Shown in pieces: positions 1-8,666 of a stretch of DNA of 64,000 bases. The notes below the pieces were generated by a model. The model searched no databases, was not told the DNA's origin, and saw only the letters and a list, made by a program, of their open reading frames with translations. Each line of letters starts with the position of its first letter. Positions within the stretch are counted from its first letter, which is position 1. Source of the DNA: Streptomyces antarcticus. Its GTDB lineage: Bacteria; Actinomycetota; Actinomycetes; Streptomycetales; Streptomycetaceae. Made by a program: the position numbers and the translations under genes. The stretch lies in NCBI RefSeq assembly GCF_026627255.1, contig NZ_JAPNLM010000006.1:62001-126000 (forward strand), given 5' to 3'.

Positions 1-374
1 TTGGCCTTGCCCTTGCCCTTGCCCTTGGCGTCGGGCCGGGGCCCGTCGTCGTCCTTCGGGCGGGCCGGAGCCTTGACCGTGCCAGTGGCCTTCTCGGCCT
101 CGGCCTCGGCCTTGGTCTTTGCCCTGGCCTTGCTCTTGGCCTTGGGCCCGGTTCCGACGTCGGCTTTCGGGTGGTCCGGGGTCGTGGCCCCGTCCCCGGC
201 CTTCTTGGTCCCCTTGGTCCCCTTGGTCCCCTTGGCCGGTCCGGCCGGTTTGGCCTTCGGGTCGGGTGAGCCCTTCGTGTCCCCGCCCCGGTCCGCCGGT
301 TCGCGGGTGTCCGGGGACTCGGGGCCGCCCGGTTCGGGTTGCCGCTTCAGCTGATCCGTGTGCTTCCTCGCCAC
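1..374 (-). CDS. Lys/Ala/Pro-rich protein, N-terminal part, cut by window edge
   Basis: Reading leftwards from a GTG at 374-372 gives 124 codons without a stop, running off the window start. The protein begins VARKHTDQLKRQPEP and is then almost all Lys, Ala, Pro, Gly, Asp and Thr. It includes three GTK repeats near residues 47-57, alternating Lys-Ala and Glu-Ala runs around residues 83-97, and a GKGKGKAK stretch at the edge. This is a long disordered basic N-terminus. The Lys codons are nearly all AAG and the frame is clean, whereas the opposite strand reads as Leu/Pro/Gly-rich and looks like a shadow. I do not recognise the family. Many Streptomyces membrane proteins carry such tails, so the folded part probably lies outside. 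The next gene on the same strand ends 72 bases upstream. Confidence 0.6.
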   Translation of the reverse strand, partial: MARKHTDQLKRQPEPGGPESPDTREPADRGGDTKGSPDPKAKPAGPAKGTKGTKGTKKAGDGATTPDHPKADVGTGPKAKSKARAKTKAEAEAEKATGTVKAPARPKDDDGPRPDAKGKGKGKA

Positions 375-446
375 GCCACCTACCCCAATCGCGTCGATTC
401 CGTTCGATCTTCCACCCGATCGAACGGAAACGCGATGCGGCCGGTG

Positions 447-1838
447 TCAGCGCCAGGGCCCCGTCACCGCGAACGTCGTCCCCGGGGCGTAGGCGTTCAC
501 GTACATCGTCCGGCCGTCGGGGGAGAAGGTGACCCCGGCGAACTCACCCCACTCCGGCGCCCCCGGCTGCCCCACGTCCTGCGCGTTGCGCGCCACCGGG
601 TAGACCTCGCCGCCCACCGTCACGCCGAAGACGTACTGCGCCCCGCCGCCGTCCTCGCACACCATCAGGCCGCCGTCCGGCGCCAGGCAGATGTTGTCGG
701 GGGAGTGCCCGGGCAGGGCCGTGTCCGAGGCCGGGCCGAAGAGGACGTCCAGCCGGAGCCGGCCGCGCCGCGGGTCGTAGAACCACACCTGGCCGTGGTG
801 GTCGGCGGCCGATCCCTCGCGGCTGCGGGCGTAGCTGGAGACGAAGTGCACCCCGCTGTCACCCCAGTAGCAGCCCTCCAGCTTCTGCGCGTGCGTGACC
901 CCGCCGGGCCCGAAGTCCTGGAGGCGGATCGGCGTCGTGGCCGCCCCCGGGTCCGGTACGGGCACCCACCGTGCCGGGAACTCCGCCCCGGGCCGGTCCA
1001 CCACCGACAGGTCGGCCACCCCCGGTACGCGCAGGACCTCCAGGGTGCCGCCCGCCCGCAGGGAGCCGGGGCCGCCGAGGGGCCGTTCGGGCAGGAAGCG
1101 GTAGAACAGCCCGAACGGCTCGACGAAGGCGTCCTCGGTCTCGTAGACGACGCCGCTGTACGGGTCCACGGCGACGGCCTCGTGTGCGAACCGGCCCATC
1201 GCGGTGAGCGGGACGGCCCCTGAGCGGTGCGGATCGGCGGGGTCGACCTCGAAGACGTAGCCGTGGTCCAGGGTGTAGCCGGAGGTGCCGGCGCGGTCCT
1301 CGGTCTCCTCGCAGCTCAGCCAGGTGTTCCAGGGGGTCCGCCCGCCCGCGCAGTTGACGGCCGTACCGGCGAGGGCGACCCGCTCACCGACGACCCCGCC
1401 GGCCCCGTCGAGCTCCAGGACCGTGCAGCCGCCCAGCGCCTGCGGGTCGTACGTCAGTCCCGCGACGGCGGGGACGCGCAGGGCGGCGGTGGTGCGGTTC
1501 TCGTGGTTGCGGACCAGCCGGACCCGGTTGGCGCCACCGCCGTCGCCACCGGGCCGGTCGCCGTCACCGGACCCGCCGCCTGCGGCGAAGGCGGCCATGC
1601 CGTCGCAGTTGGCCGGGACGGTGCCCTCGCCGGAGCGCAGGGGGTCGCCCGCGCGGGAGAGCACCCGGTAGGAGAACCCGCCGGGCAGGTCGAGCAGCCC
1701 GCGCGGATCGGGCAGCAGCGGTCCGTAGCCCCGGGTGGTGGCCCGGGCGGCCCCGGCGCGACCGGTGAACAGGGCGCCGAGCGCCCCGGTGAAGGCGATC
1801 CCGCCGGCGGCGAGCAGGCTGCGTCGGGTGACGGACAT
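447..1838 (-). CDS. PhoX-family (DUF839) phosphatase, Tat-exported
   Basis: This 463-residue protein matches the PhoX/DUF839 family of calcium- and iron-dependent phosphatases that release phosphate from organic esters outside the cell. A twin-arginine signal opens it (TRRSLLAAGG, then a hydrophobic stretch ending near GRAGA). Family-like segments follow: NCDGMAAF, VRNHENR, CGGFQ-free but rich in Gly loops, NTWLSCEE with a Glu-Glu pair, GRFAHEAVAVDP, EDAFVEPFGLFYRF and SPDNICLAPDGGLMVCEDG. The frame stays open 52 codons further upstream, but the ATG at 1838 has GGAG about 7 bases before it and starts exactly at the Tat signal. It is probably induced by phosphate limitation; that is family knowledge, and I see no PHO box here. 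Family assignment is firm, substrate is not. Confidence 0.85.
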   Translation of the reverse strand: MSVTRRSLLAAGGIAFTGALGALFTGRAGAARATTRGYGPLLPDPRGLLDLPGGFSYRVLSRAGDPLRSGEGTVPANCDGMAAFAAGGGSGDGDRPGGDGGGANRVRLVRNHENRTTAALRVPAVAGLTYDPQALGGCTVLELDGAGGVVGERVALAGTAVNCAGGRTPWNTWLSCEETEDRAGTSGYTLDHGYVFEVDPADPHRSGAVPLTAMGRFAHEAVAVDPYSGVVYETEDAFVEPFGLFYRFLPERPLGGPGSLRAGGTLEVLRVPGVADLSVVDRPGAEFPARWVPVPDPGAATTPIRLQDFGPGGVTHAQKLEGCYWGDSGVHFVSSYARSREGSAADHHGQVWFYDPRRGRLRLDVLFGPASDTALPGHSPDNICLAPDGGLMVCEDGGGAQYVFGVTVGGEVYPVARNAQDVGQPGAPEWGEFAGVTFSPDGRTMYVNAYAPGTTFAVTGPWR

Positions 1839-2199
1839 CGGCAACTCCGGGCGGCGGTACTGGAGATGTGGACGGCCCGTGCTACCACGCCGGCCCGCCC
1901 GCCGGGGGCCGACGCGAGCGCTCCCCGGCCGGGTGTCACACCACCGGGTCCCCGGGTTCCACCGCCCGGCGCCGCACCGGCCCGGCGGGCGCACCCGCTA
2001 GGGGCGAGCCCGCCGGAGCACCCGCGGTCCGGTCCGCGCGGCGGCCGGTCCGCACCGGGCGGCCGATCAGCCCCGGCCTACAGCCCGTACCGGTCCAACG
2101 GACCGGGACGCCGAACGCCCAGGACGCCGAACGCCCGCGACGCCGAACGCCCGGCCGCCCACGACCGGACGGGCCGGCGGTTCGGGCCCGCTCCGGCCG
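1839..2199. other. Spacer with three 16-bp repeats
   Basis: No supported gene. It carries the upstream region of the PhoX gene on one side and follows the osmC stop on the other. At 2107-2152 the unit GACGCCGAACGCCC plus two variable bases occurs three times in a row. Frames crossing it are Pro/Arg-rich and lack ribosome-binding sites. Confidence 0.6.
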
Positions 2200-2625
2200 T
2201 CAGAGCAGTTCGGCGGAGAGCGTGATCGTTGTGCCGGTCAGGGCCTGGCTGACGGGGCAGTTCTTCTTGGCGTCCTCGGCGGCGGCGGCGAAGCCCTCCG
2301 CGTCCAGGCCGGGGACCTCGGCGCGCACGGTCAGGTGGATGCCGGTGATGCCCTCGCCGGGCTGGAAGGTGACGTCGGCCTTCGTCTCCAGGCGGGTGGG
2401 CGGCGTGCCCGCGCCGTCCAGGCTGTGGGAGAGCGCCATGGAGTAGCAGCTGGAGTGGGCGGCGGCGATCAGCTCTTCGGGGCTGGTCTTGCCGTTGGCC
2501 TCCTCGGCGCGCGAGGGCCAGGAGACGTCGTACGAGCCGAGACCCGAGGAGTCGAGGGTGACGACACCCGAGCCCTTGAGGAGGTTGCCTTCCCAGACGG
2601 TGTGCGCGTGACGCGTGGTGGCCAT
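2200..2625 (-). CDS. osmC: OsmC-family peroxiredoxin
   Basis: This 141-residue protein has the usual OsmC length. OsmC proteins reduce organic hydroperoxides with a pair of cysteines. Both are present in their family settings: SSCYSMALS near residue 60 and KKNCPVSQAL near residue 125. The N-terminal pattern HAHTVWEGNLLKGSG and the TSPEELIAAAHSSC helix are typical. The start at 2625 fits family starts; the sequence upstream of it reads AAGGGATCC just before the ATG, a usable ribosome-binding site. It stands alone on the minus strand ahead of zapE, 61 bases after that gene's stop. It could be a paralogue nearer Ohr, but the sequence around the first Cys favours OsmC. Confidence 0.9.
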   Translation of the reverse strand: MATTRHAHTVWEGNLLKGSGVVTLDSSGLGSYDVSWPSRAEEANGKTSPEELIAAAHSSCYSMALSHSLDGAGTPPTRLETKADVTFQPGEGITGIHLTVRAEVPGLDAEGFAAAAEDAKKNCPVSQALTGTTITLSAELL

Positions 2626-2686
2626 GGTGGATCCCTTCGCAGAAGTCGAAACGGCCGGGCCGCGAACGGACCCGACCGTGCCAAAC

Positions 2687-3802
2687 CTACTGGGACACCA
2701 GGGGCTTCGCGTCGCGTGCGAGCGCGGTGAGCCGCGAGATCGCCCGGAAGTACTTCTTGCGGTAGCCGCCGTTCAGCATCTCGTCGCTGAACAGGCGGTC
2801 GAAGGGGACGCCCGAGGCCAGGACCGGGATCTCCCGGTCGTACAGCCGGTCGGCGAGCACCACCAGCCGCAGCGCCGTCGACTGGTCGGGCACCGGGCCG
2901 ACCTCGGTGAGGCAGACCGCCGAGAGCCCGTCCGTCAGCGCGCCGTAGCGGCTCGGGTGGACCCGGGCCAGGTGCTCCAGCAGGGCCGGGAAGTCGTCCA
3001 GGCTCGCGCCCGGGGTCGCGTACGCGGCCTTGGTGACCTGCTCCTCGGAGAACGGGGCCGGGGCCTCCGGGAGGCCCCGGTGGCGGTAGTCCTGGCCGTC
3101 GATCCGCAGCGGCCGGAAGTGCGCCGACAGCCCCTGGATCTCCCGCAGGAAGTCGGCGGCCGCGAACCGGCCCTCGCCGAGCTTGCCGGGCAGCGTGTTG
3201 GAGGTGGCGGCCAGTGCCACGCCCTGCTCGACCAGGCGGCTGAGCAGGGAGGACACCAGGACGGTGTCGCCCGGGTCGTCGAGTTCGAACTCGTCGATGC
3301 ACAGCAGCCGGTGCCCGCCCAGGGTCCGCACGGTCTGCTGGAAGCCGAGCGCGCCGACCAGGTTGGTGAGCTCCACGAAGGTGCCGAAGGCCTTGAGCGC
3401 CGGTTCGGCCGGGGTGGCGTGCCACAGGGAGGCGAGCAGGTGGGTCTTGCCGACGCCGTAGCCGCCGTCGAGGTAGACCCCGCGCGGGCCCGTGGGCGCG
3501 GCGGGCTTCTTCGCGAACCAGCGCCGCTTGCCGGAGCCCGTCGCGTGCGCGCCCCCCAGGCCGGCGGCGAAGCCGCTCAGCACGCCGACGGCCTCGGTCT
3601 GGCTGGGCTGGGCCGGGTCCGGGTCGTAGGTGTCGAAGCGCACCGAGTCGAATCGCGGCGGCGGCACCATCTCGGCCACCAGCCGTTCGGCGGGCACCCG
3701 GGGCTCGCGGGCGCACAGCGCCTGCGGGCCGGCGTCGGCTATGGGAGGCCGGTCGGCGGGCCGCCCGGCTGCTGAACCGGAGGGGGAGAGTGAGGTCGAC
3801 AC
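2687..3802 (-). CDS. zapE: Cell division protein ZapE (AFG1-like ATPase)
   Basis: This 371-residue AAA-type ATPase matches ZapE/AFG1, which acts at the division ring in Proteobacteria; its actinobacterial role is less clear. The Walker A motif GGYGVGKTH lies near residue 105, Walker B LLCIDEFELDD near 165, and sensor TSNTLP near 200. Family signatures SRYGALTD and GYRKKYFRAISRL are near the C-terminus. The frame is open much further upstream through the oppositely oriented reductase gene, so I take the GTG at 3802, where the protein begins VSTSLSPSG as in Streptomyces homologues. A weak GAG-rich ribosome-binding site precedes it. The divergent reductase gene starts only 36 bases away, so the two promoters share a short interval. 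Confidence 0.9.
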   Translation of the reverse strand: MSTSLSPSGSAAGRPADRPPIADAGPQALCAREPRVPAERLVAEMVPPPRFDSVRFDTYDPDPAQPSQTEAVGVLSGFAAGLGGAHATGSGKRRWFAKKPAAPTGPRGVYLDGGYGVGKTHLLASLWHATPAEPALKAFGTFVELTNLVGALGFQQTVRTLGGHRLLCIDEFELDDPGDTVLVSSLLSRLVEQGVALAATSNTLPGKLGEGRFAAADFLREIQGLSAHFRPLRIDGQDYRHRGLPEAPAPFSEEQVTKAAYATPGASLDDFPALLEHLARVHPSRYGALTDGLSAVCLTEVGPVPDQSTALRLVVLADRLYDREIPVLASGVPFDRLFSDEMLNGGYRKKYFRAISRLTALARDAKPLVSQ

Positions 3803-3838
3803 AGCACTCAACTCTACGGGGCGTGGCACACTGCACCG

Positions 3839-4621
3839 ATGCGACGCCTGTTCCCTGTGACCGATCAGACACCGGCCCCACCCGGGGATCCGGCCGACCG
3901 CGCATGGTCGCTGGATGAGCTGGCGGAGGCGTACGCGTACCCCTCCCTCGGCGCCGGGGAGCACTGGCTCCGGGCCAACATGGTGTCCACCCTGGACGGG
4001 GCCGCCCAGCACGACGGCCGCTCGCAGCCGATCTCCGGCGAGACCGACATGCGGATCTTCGGCACCCTGCGGGCGCTGGCCGATGTCGTGGTCGTCGGTG
4101 CTGAAACGGTTCGCCAGGAGGGGTACCGGCCGGCCCGGGCGCGGGACGCCTTCGCCGCCCGCCGCGAGGCCGCCGGGCAGGGGCCCGCCCCCGCGATCGC
4201 GGTGGTCACGGCGAGCCTGGACCTCGACTTCAGCCTGCCGCTCTTCACCTCGCCCCTGGTGGCGACCCTGGTGGTCACCGGGGCCGCAGCGCCCGCCGAC
4301 CGCGTCGCCGAGGCGGTCAGGGCCGGCGCCGAGGTCGTGGTGGCGGGCGACGGGGCGGGCGTGGACCCGGCGCGTGCGGTGCGCGAGCTGGCCGGGCGGG
4401 GGCTGCGCCGCCAGCTCACCGAGGGCGGACCCCGGCTGCTCGGGCAGTTCGTGGCCGCCGACGCGCTGGACGAGCTGTGCCTGACGATCTCGCCGATGCT
4501 CACCGCCGGGGACGCCCAGCGGATCTCCGGAGGGCCGGCGGTCGCGGTTCCGCACCGGCTGGCCCCCGCCTGCGTACTGGAGGAGGCCGGGTTCCTCTTC
4601 ACGAGCTACCGTCGGATCTGA
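3839..4621 (+). CDS. Pyrimidine reductase-family protein (RibD C-terminal domain)
   Basis: This 260-residue protein consists of one RibD-C/dihydrofolate-reductase-like domain. Such domains reduce the ribosyl-pyrimidine intermediate of riboflavin synthesis with NADPH, but many stand-alone Streptomyces copies have no assigned substrate. Visible signatures are NMVSTLDGAAQHDGRS, SGETDMRIFGTLRALADVVVVGAETVR (substrate and NADPH region, residues 46-95), and LTEGGPRLLGQFVAADALDELCLTISP near the C-terminus. No deaminase half is present, so it is not a full RibD. It is divergent from zapE, and the gene for a small conserved protein, then murC and msrB, follow on the same strand. Confidence 0.85.
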   Translation: MRRLFPVTDQTPAPPGDPADRAWSLDELAEAYAYPSLGAGEHWLRANMVSTLDGAAQHDGRSQPISGETDMRIFGTLRALADVVVVGAETVRQEGYRPARARDAFAARREAAGQGPAPAIAVVTASLDLDFSLPLFTSPLVATLVVTGAAAPADRVAEAVRAGAEVVVAGDGAGVDPARAVRELAGRGLRRQLTEGGPRLLGQFVAADALDELCLTISPMLTAGDAQRISGGPAVAVPHRLAPACVLEEAGFLFTSYRRI

Positions 4622-4758
4622 CAAGGGGTGGAATTTATCGTTCCGCTTAGCTTCCGCTGGGCATATACCTGCGCAAGCCCCGTGCCACAGCGGGGCAGGA
4701 TGGTTTCCGCAGGGGCCGGCCAGCCAGCCGGCCTCGGCCCATGAAGGAGAGGGCGTCC

Positions 4759-5226
4759 GTGTTCACGAGCGTATTGATGATCGAGCAGCCGCTGACCACG
4801 GTGGACGTGGAGTTCGTCACCACCCTGCACGGAGACGACGCGGTGTCCTTCGTCGTCCTCATGCGGCCCCGGGGCGATCAGGACCGACTGCTGCGCGCCA
4901 TCGACGACGTAGCGCTCGGTGAGCTCCCCGAGGCCATTCACGAGGGCGACGAGCCCGAGGGCGCCGCCGCCCGGGGTCCCGCCGCACACGCCCTCGCGCA
5001 CTCCCTGAACGCCCTGCGCAGCAAGGGCGCCAAGGCCACCGGGCAGATCATCGGGCAGCACCCGCTCGACCGGCTGAAGGCCGTCGTGGAGGAGACCGGG
5101 GCCGACGAGGTGATCGTCCTGACCGCCCCGCACTTCGTGGAGGAGTTCTTCCACCGGGACTGGGCCTCCCGCGCCCGCCACAAGGTGGGCGTTCCGGTGC
5201 TCAAGCTCTTCGCCCACAACGAATAG
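4759..5226 (+). CDS. Conserved small actinobacterial protein, function unknown
   Basis: This 155-residue protein is conserved between the RibD-C reductase and murC in streptomycetes. Homologues are often labelled indole-3-glycerol phosphate synthase, but it is far shorter than TrpC and shows none of its catalytic motifs, so I do not adopt that name. The first half contains FTSVLMIEQPLTTVDVEF and an acidic loop. The second half has a nucleotide-binding-like strand-loop pattern, GADEVIVLTAPHFVEEFFH, then KVGVPVLKLFAHNE. An in-frame ATG lies 18 bases upstream, but AAGGAGAGG at 4743-4751 sits inside that extension and fits the GTG at 4759 with a 7-base spacing. It resembles universal-stress folds; that is only an impression. 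Confidence 0.8.
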   Translation: MFTSVLMIEQPLTTVDVEFVTTLHGDDAVSFVVLMRPRGDQDRLLRAIDDVALGELPEAIHEGDEPEGAAARGPAAHALAHSLNALRSKGAKATGQIIGQHPLDRLKAVVEETGADEVIVLTAPHFVEEFFHRDWASRARHKVGVPVLKLFAHNE

Positions 5227-5322
5227 GCTGGGCCCGCGCCCCGCAGCGCGCCCGTGGACGCGGTCGCGGACGCGGGCGCGCACCCCGTAGGACAAGCACC
5301 ATCGATACCTGGAGCGACCTGA

Positions 5323-6726
5323 ATGAAGCCCGGCCTGCCGACCGCCATGGAACGGCCCCACTTCATCGGCATCGGCGGGGCCGGCATGTCCGGCATCGCG
5401 AAGATCCTCGCCCAGCGGGGCGCCCAGGTCGCCGGCAGCGACTCGCGCGACTCGGAGACGGCCCAGGCGCTGCGCGCGCACGGGGCCGTGGTCCACATCG
5501 GGCACGCCGCCGGCCACCTCGCCGACGACTCCACCTGCGTGGTCGTCTCCAGCGCCATCCGCGCCGACAACCCCGAGCTGGCCCGCGCCGCCGAGCTCGG
5601 CATCCCCGTGGTGCACCGCTCCGACGCCCTGGCGGGTCTGATGGACGGCCTGCGCCCGATCGCCGTCGCCGGTACGCACGGCAAGACGACCACCACCTCG
5701 ATGCTGGCGGTCTCCCTGTCGGCCCTGGGCCTGGACCCCTCGTACGCCATCGGCGGCGACCTGGACGCCCCCGGCTCCAACGCCCACCACGGCGAGGGCG
5801 ACATCTTCGTCGCCGAGGCGGACGAGAGCGACCGTAGTTTCCACAAGTACACCCCGCAGGTCGCGATCATCCTCAACGCCGAGCTCGACCACCACGCGAA
5901 CTACGCGTCGGTGGAGGAGATCTACGAGTCGTTCGAGACCTTCGTCTCCAAGGTCGTGCCCGGCGGCACCCTCGTCGTCGCCCACGGCCAGGCCGGCGCC
6001 GCCGAGATCGCCCGCCGGGTCCGCGGCAACAAAGGCCTGAACGTCGTCACCTACGGCGAGGAGCCCGAGGCCGACGTCCGGATCACCAAGATCACCCCGC
6101 GCGGCCTGGCCAGCGAGGTCACCGTCGTCGTCGGCGGCCGGATGCTCACCTTCACCGTCTCCGTCCCCGGCCGCCACTACGCGCACAACGCCGTCGCCGC
6201 CCTCGCGGCCGGCGTCGCCCTCGGCATCCCGGCGCACAACCTGGCCTCCGCCCTCGGCAAGTACACCGGGGTCAAGCGCCGCCTCCAGCTCAAGGGCGAG
6301 GCCGCCGGCGTCCAGGTCATCGACTCCTACGCGCACCACCCCACCGAGATGACCGCCGACCTGGAGGCCATCCGCGGCGCCGCCGGGGACGCCCGCATCC
6401 TGGTCGTCTTCCAGCCCCACCTCTTCTCCCGCACGCAGGAACTGGGCAAGGAGATGGGGCAGGCCCTCGCGCTGGCCGACGCCTCCGTGGTCCTCGACAT
6501 CTACCCGGCCCGCGAGGACCCGATCCCGGGGGTCACCAGCGAACTGATCATCGCGGCCGCCCGGGCCGCGGGCGCCGACGTCACCGCCGAGCACTCCAAG
6601 GAGGCCGTCGCCGACGTCATCGCGGGAATGGCCAAGCCCGGCGATCTCGTTCTCACCATGGGCGCGGGCGACGTCACGGATCTGGGACCCCGGATCCTGG
6701 AAACGATCGCCCGGCTGTCGAACTGA
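5323..6726 (+). CDS. murC: UDP-N-acetylmuramate-L-alanine ligase MurC
   Basis: MurC adds L-alanine to UDP-MurNAc using ATP in the cytoplasm, the first peptide step of peptidoglycan synthesis. The 467-residue length is normal for the family. The N-terminal Rossmann motif FIGIGGAGMSGIA, the ATP-binding loop AVAGTHGKTTTTSML (near residue 115), the EADESDRSF region, and the C-terminal DSYAHHPTEM and FQPHLFSRT segments are all in place. The start at 5323 follows a GGAGCGACCTGA stretch that serves as a ribosome-binding site. The gene lies away from the main dcw division cluster, as is common in Streptomyces, and msrB begins 15 bases after its stop, suggesting co-transcription. Confidence 0.97.
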   Translation: MKPGLPTAMERPHFIGIGGAGMSGIAKILAQRGAQVAGSDSRDSETAQALRAHGAVVHIGHAAGHLADDSTCVVVSSAIRADNPELARAAELGIPVVHRSDALAGLMDGLRPIAVAGTHGKTTTTSMLAVSLSALGLDPSYAIGGDLDAPGSNAHHGEGDIFVAEADESDRSFHKYTPQVAIILNAELDHHANYASVEEIYESFETFVSKVVPGGTLVVAHGQAGAAEIARRVRGNKGLNVVTYGEEPEADVRITKITPRGLASEVTVVVGGRMLTFTVSVPGRHYAHNAVAALAAGVALGIPAHNLASALGKYTGVKRRLQLKGEAAGVQVIDSYAHHPTEMTADLEAIRGAAGDARILVVFQPHLFSRTQELGKEMGQALALADASVVLDIYPAREDPIPGVTSELIIAAARAAGADVTAEHSKEAVADVIAGMAKPGDLVLTMGAGDVTDLGPRILETIARLSN

Positions 6727-6741
6727 GGGAGCGGGAACGTC

Positions 6742-7155
6742 ATGGCGTACGAGGTCGAGAAGACGGACGAGCAGTGGCAGGCGGAGCTGACCCCGTCCGA
6801 GTACCAGGTGCTGCGCCTCGCCGGCACCGAGCCCGCCTTCCGCGGTGAGTACACGGACACCAAGACGGAAGGCGTCTATTCCTGCCGCGGCTGCGGCTCC
6901 GAGCTGTTCCGCTCGACGGAGAAGTTCGAGTCGCACTGCGGCTGGCCGTCCTTCTTCGACCCGAAGGACACCGACGCGGTCGAGCTGGTCCACGACCGGT
7001 CGCACGGCATGGCCCGCACCGAGGTCCTCTGCGCGAAGTGCGGCTCCCACCTGGGCCACGTCTTCGAGGGCGAGGGCTACCCGACCCCCACCGACCAGCG
7101 GTACTGCATCAACTCCATCTCCCTGCGGCTGACCCCGGACTCCGACGAGGGCTGA
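6742..7155 (+). CDS. msrB: Peptide-methionine (R)-S-oxide reductase MsrB
   Basis: MsrB repairs methionine-R-sulfoxide in proteins. The 137-residue enzyme is complete. Its zinc site is formed by CRGC (near residue 50) and CAKC (near 98). The catalytic Cys is in RYCINS near residue 119, and the HCGWPSF loop is intact. GGAGCGGGAACGTC supplies the ribosome-binding site. It follows murC by 15 bases. The last two thirds of the gene occur again as a truncated copy at 14501-14712, beyond a 7.3-kb stretch of accessory DNA; over about 200 bases the copies differ only at three silent third positions that I could find. A hairpin and then a mobile-element end lie just after its stop. Confidence 0.96.
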   Translation: MAYEVEKTDEQWQAELTPSEYQVLRLAGTEPAFRGEYTDTKTEGVYSCRGCGSELFRSTEKFESHCGWPSFFDPKDTDAVELVHDRSHGMARTEVLCAKCGSHLGHVFEGEGYPTPTDQRYCINSISLRLTPDSDEG

Positions 7156-7198
7156 CCGGCGCGGCCGCCGTAGACGACAGCGCCCCCCGAGAGGCCTT

Positions 7199-7229
7199 GA
7201 GCCCCGGCCACCGATGGTCTCCGGGGCTC
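7199..7229 (+). terminator. Hairpin after msrB
   Basis: GAGCCCCGG and CCGGGGCTC form a perfect 9-bp stem around a 13-base loop, 43 bases after the msrB stop. There is no T-run, as is usual for Streptomyces. It ends 6 bases before the left inverted repeat of the mobile element. Confidence 0.55.
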
Positions 7230-7235
7230 TCGTGC

Positions 7236-7273
7236 CGCTAAGTGGTCTGCGCCCGAAGTCCTTCGGGGGTTGA
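7236..7273 (+). repeat. Left terminal inverted repeat of the IS630-type element
   Basis: The 38-base end begins CGCTAAGTGGTCTGCG and finishes CTTCGGGGGTTGA. The transposase stop codon lies immediately inside it at 7274-7276. Its partner is the reverse complement at 9286-9323, with three mismatches. Confidence 0.8.
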
Positions 7274-8438
7274 TCAGGCCGCCAGGGCGATGGAGGATTC
7301 TTCCTGTCGGTCGAGTGTGTGTCGGTCGAGCCTGGCCAGCAGATCGTCCAGGTTGGAGGTGGTGAACTTCCACTGGAACGGCTGTGCTGTGGCGTTGTAG
7401 CGGTCTTCGAATGCTCGGAGCCGGTCTCGGACCTGGTCGAGGTTCGTGAAGTCATTGGGTGCCACGACTTTGACGTTGGACGACGGAGAAGAAGATCTCC
7501 ACCTGGTTCACCCAGGAGGCGTGGACGGGTGTGTGGATCATAACGGCGTTGGGAAACGCCTTGGTCAGCCGGTCGATGGCCTTCTTCCCGCGGTGGGAGG
7601 AACCGTTGTCAACGATCCAGAAGACGCGTCTCGCGCTGGCGTAGGGCTCTTGGGTCATGACCTGGGTGACCAGCTTCATGAACGGGTCGATGCCGGTGGT
7701 GGGCTCGCAGCGCCCCATGACGTGGGCGCGGTGTACGTCGTAGGCGGCCAGGTAGGCCAGTGCGCCGCCGCGTCGGTACTCGTGGTTGACCCGCATGGCC
7801 CGGGCCTGGCCGGGGGCCAGGGTGGGGTGGCAGCGGCAGCGGGCCTGTATGGAGGTCTTCTCGTCGCTGGAGACCACGTACTCGTCCTCGCCCAGTGAGA
7901 CGCCCTCGAAGGTGCGGGCGTACAGGTCCATGATGCGGGCGCCCTTGGTCCGGAAGTCCGGGTCGCGGATGAAGATCCAGGACCGGTACTGCCAGGGCTT
8001 GATCGCGTCGTGCTTGAGCCACCGCCGCACGGTGGAGGCGGAGATCGAGCCAGCGATCGGCGGGCGACGACCTCACGCGCCTCCGGGCACGACCAGCGCG
8101 ACAGCGGGGTCCCGGTCTCGGCGGGCAGTTGGCAGGCCAGCGCCTTGACCTCGGCGACCTGCACGGGAGTGAACGAGGGCGGCCGACCGGACCGCTTGCG
8201 GTCGGCCAGGGCGGGCAGGCCGCCGTCGGCGAAGCGGACCCGCCAGGTGCGCACGGTGTCCAGGTGCACCCACCGTCTCGCGGGCGATGCGAGCGTTGCC
8301 GCGCCCTCGAGCGGCGCGCAGCACGATCTGCGCCCGCATCCGGTCCTGGTGCGCAGTCTTGTGACCGTGGGCCGCCTTCTTCAGCCGGTGCCGCTCGGCG
8401 GCGGTCAGGGAGATCGGGCGGGCGGCGGCAACGGGCAT
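7274..8438 (-). pseudogene. IS630-family transposase, broken by three frameshifts
   Basis: The parts of one DDE transposase are spread over three frames. The N-terminal helix-turn-helix part starts MPVAAARPISLTAAERHRL at 8438. Near 8270 the frame changes into HLDTVRTWRVRFADGG with RKRSGRP. Near 8055 it changes into SASTVRRWLKHDAIKPW and the catalytic core. Near 7475 it changes again into APNDFTNLDQVRDRLRAF with the usual C-terminus. Each change is explained by a single-base insertion or deletion. The catalytic residues are still readable: SSDEKTSIQ, WIVDNGSSHRG and HASWVNQVEIFFS. As it stands no full transposase can be made, so movement would need help from another copy. Sequencing error is possible but unlikely three times in one gene. 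Confidence 0.85.
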
Positions 8439-8666
8439 GACGGGCAGGCCGATCAGCAAGAAGGGAATCACCCGCGGCAGCAGCCCGCATCATCCGTTCT
8501 CAGGCTGGTCGGGCAGGATGGCTGTCATGTCCAGCACGCCGCCCAATCCACCAGCGACTCGCCCGCCCAGCCCCTGGCCGGCCATGCCCACATGGCCTGG
8601 CCGCAGCTGACGGACCTGCACATCCTCTGCCGCGGCGCCTCCTGTCAGCGGGCGTCCTCAGCACCT

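Noticed and set aside
4759..5226. Indole-3-glycerol phosphate synthase name for the small protein before murC
   Set aside because: The protein is 155 residues, far shorter than TrpC, and lacks its catalytic motifs, so the common label is probably a propagated error.
4606..7455. A 949-codon open frame on the minus strand across murC and msrB
   Set aside because: It is the GC-rich shadow of well-known plus-strand genes. Its product is a featureless Gly/Val/Arg/Asp chain with no start signal.
8439..8666. A further small gene between the transposase and the acetyltransferase
   Set aside because: Frames here are short and of odd composition, with no ribosome-binding site and no second copy of the element's inverted end.
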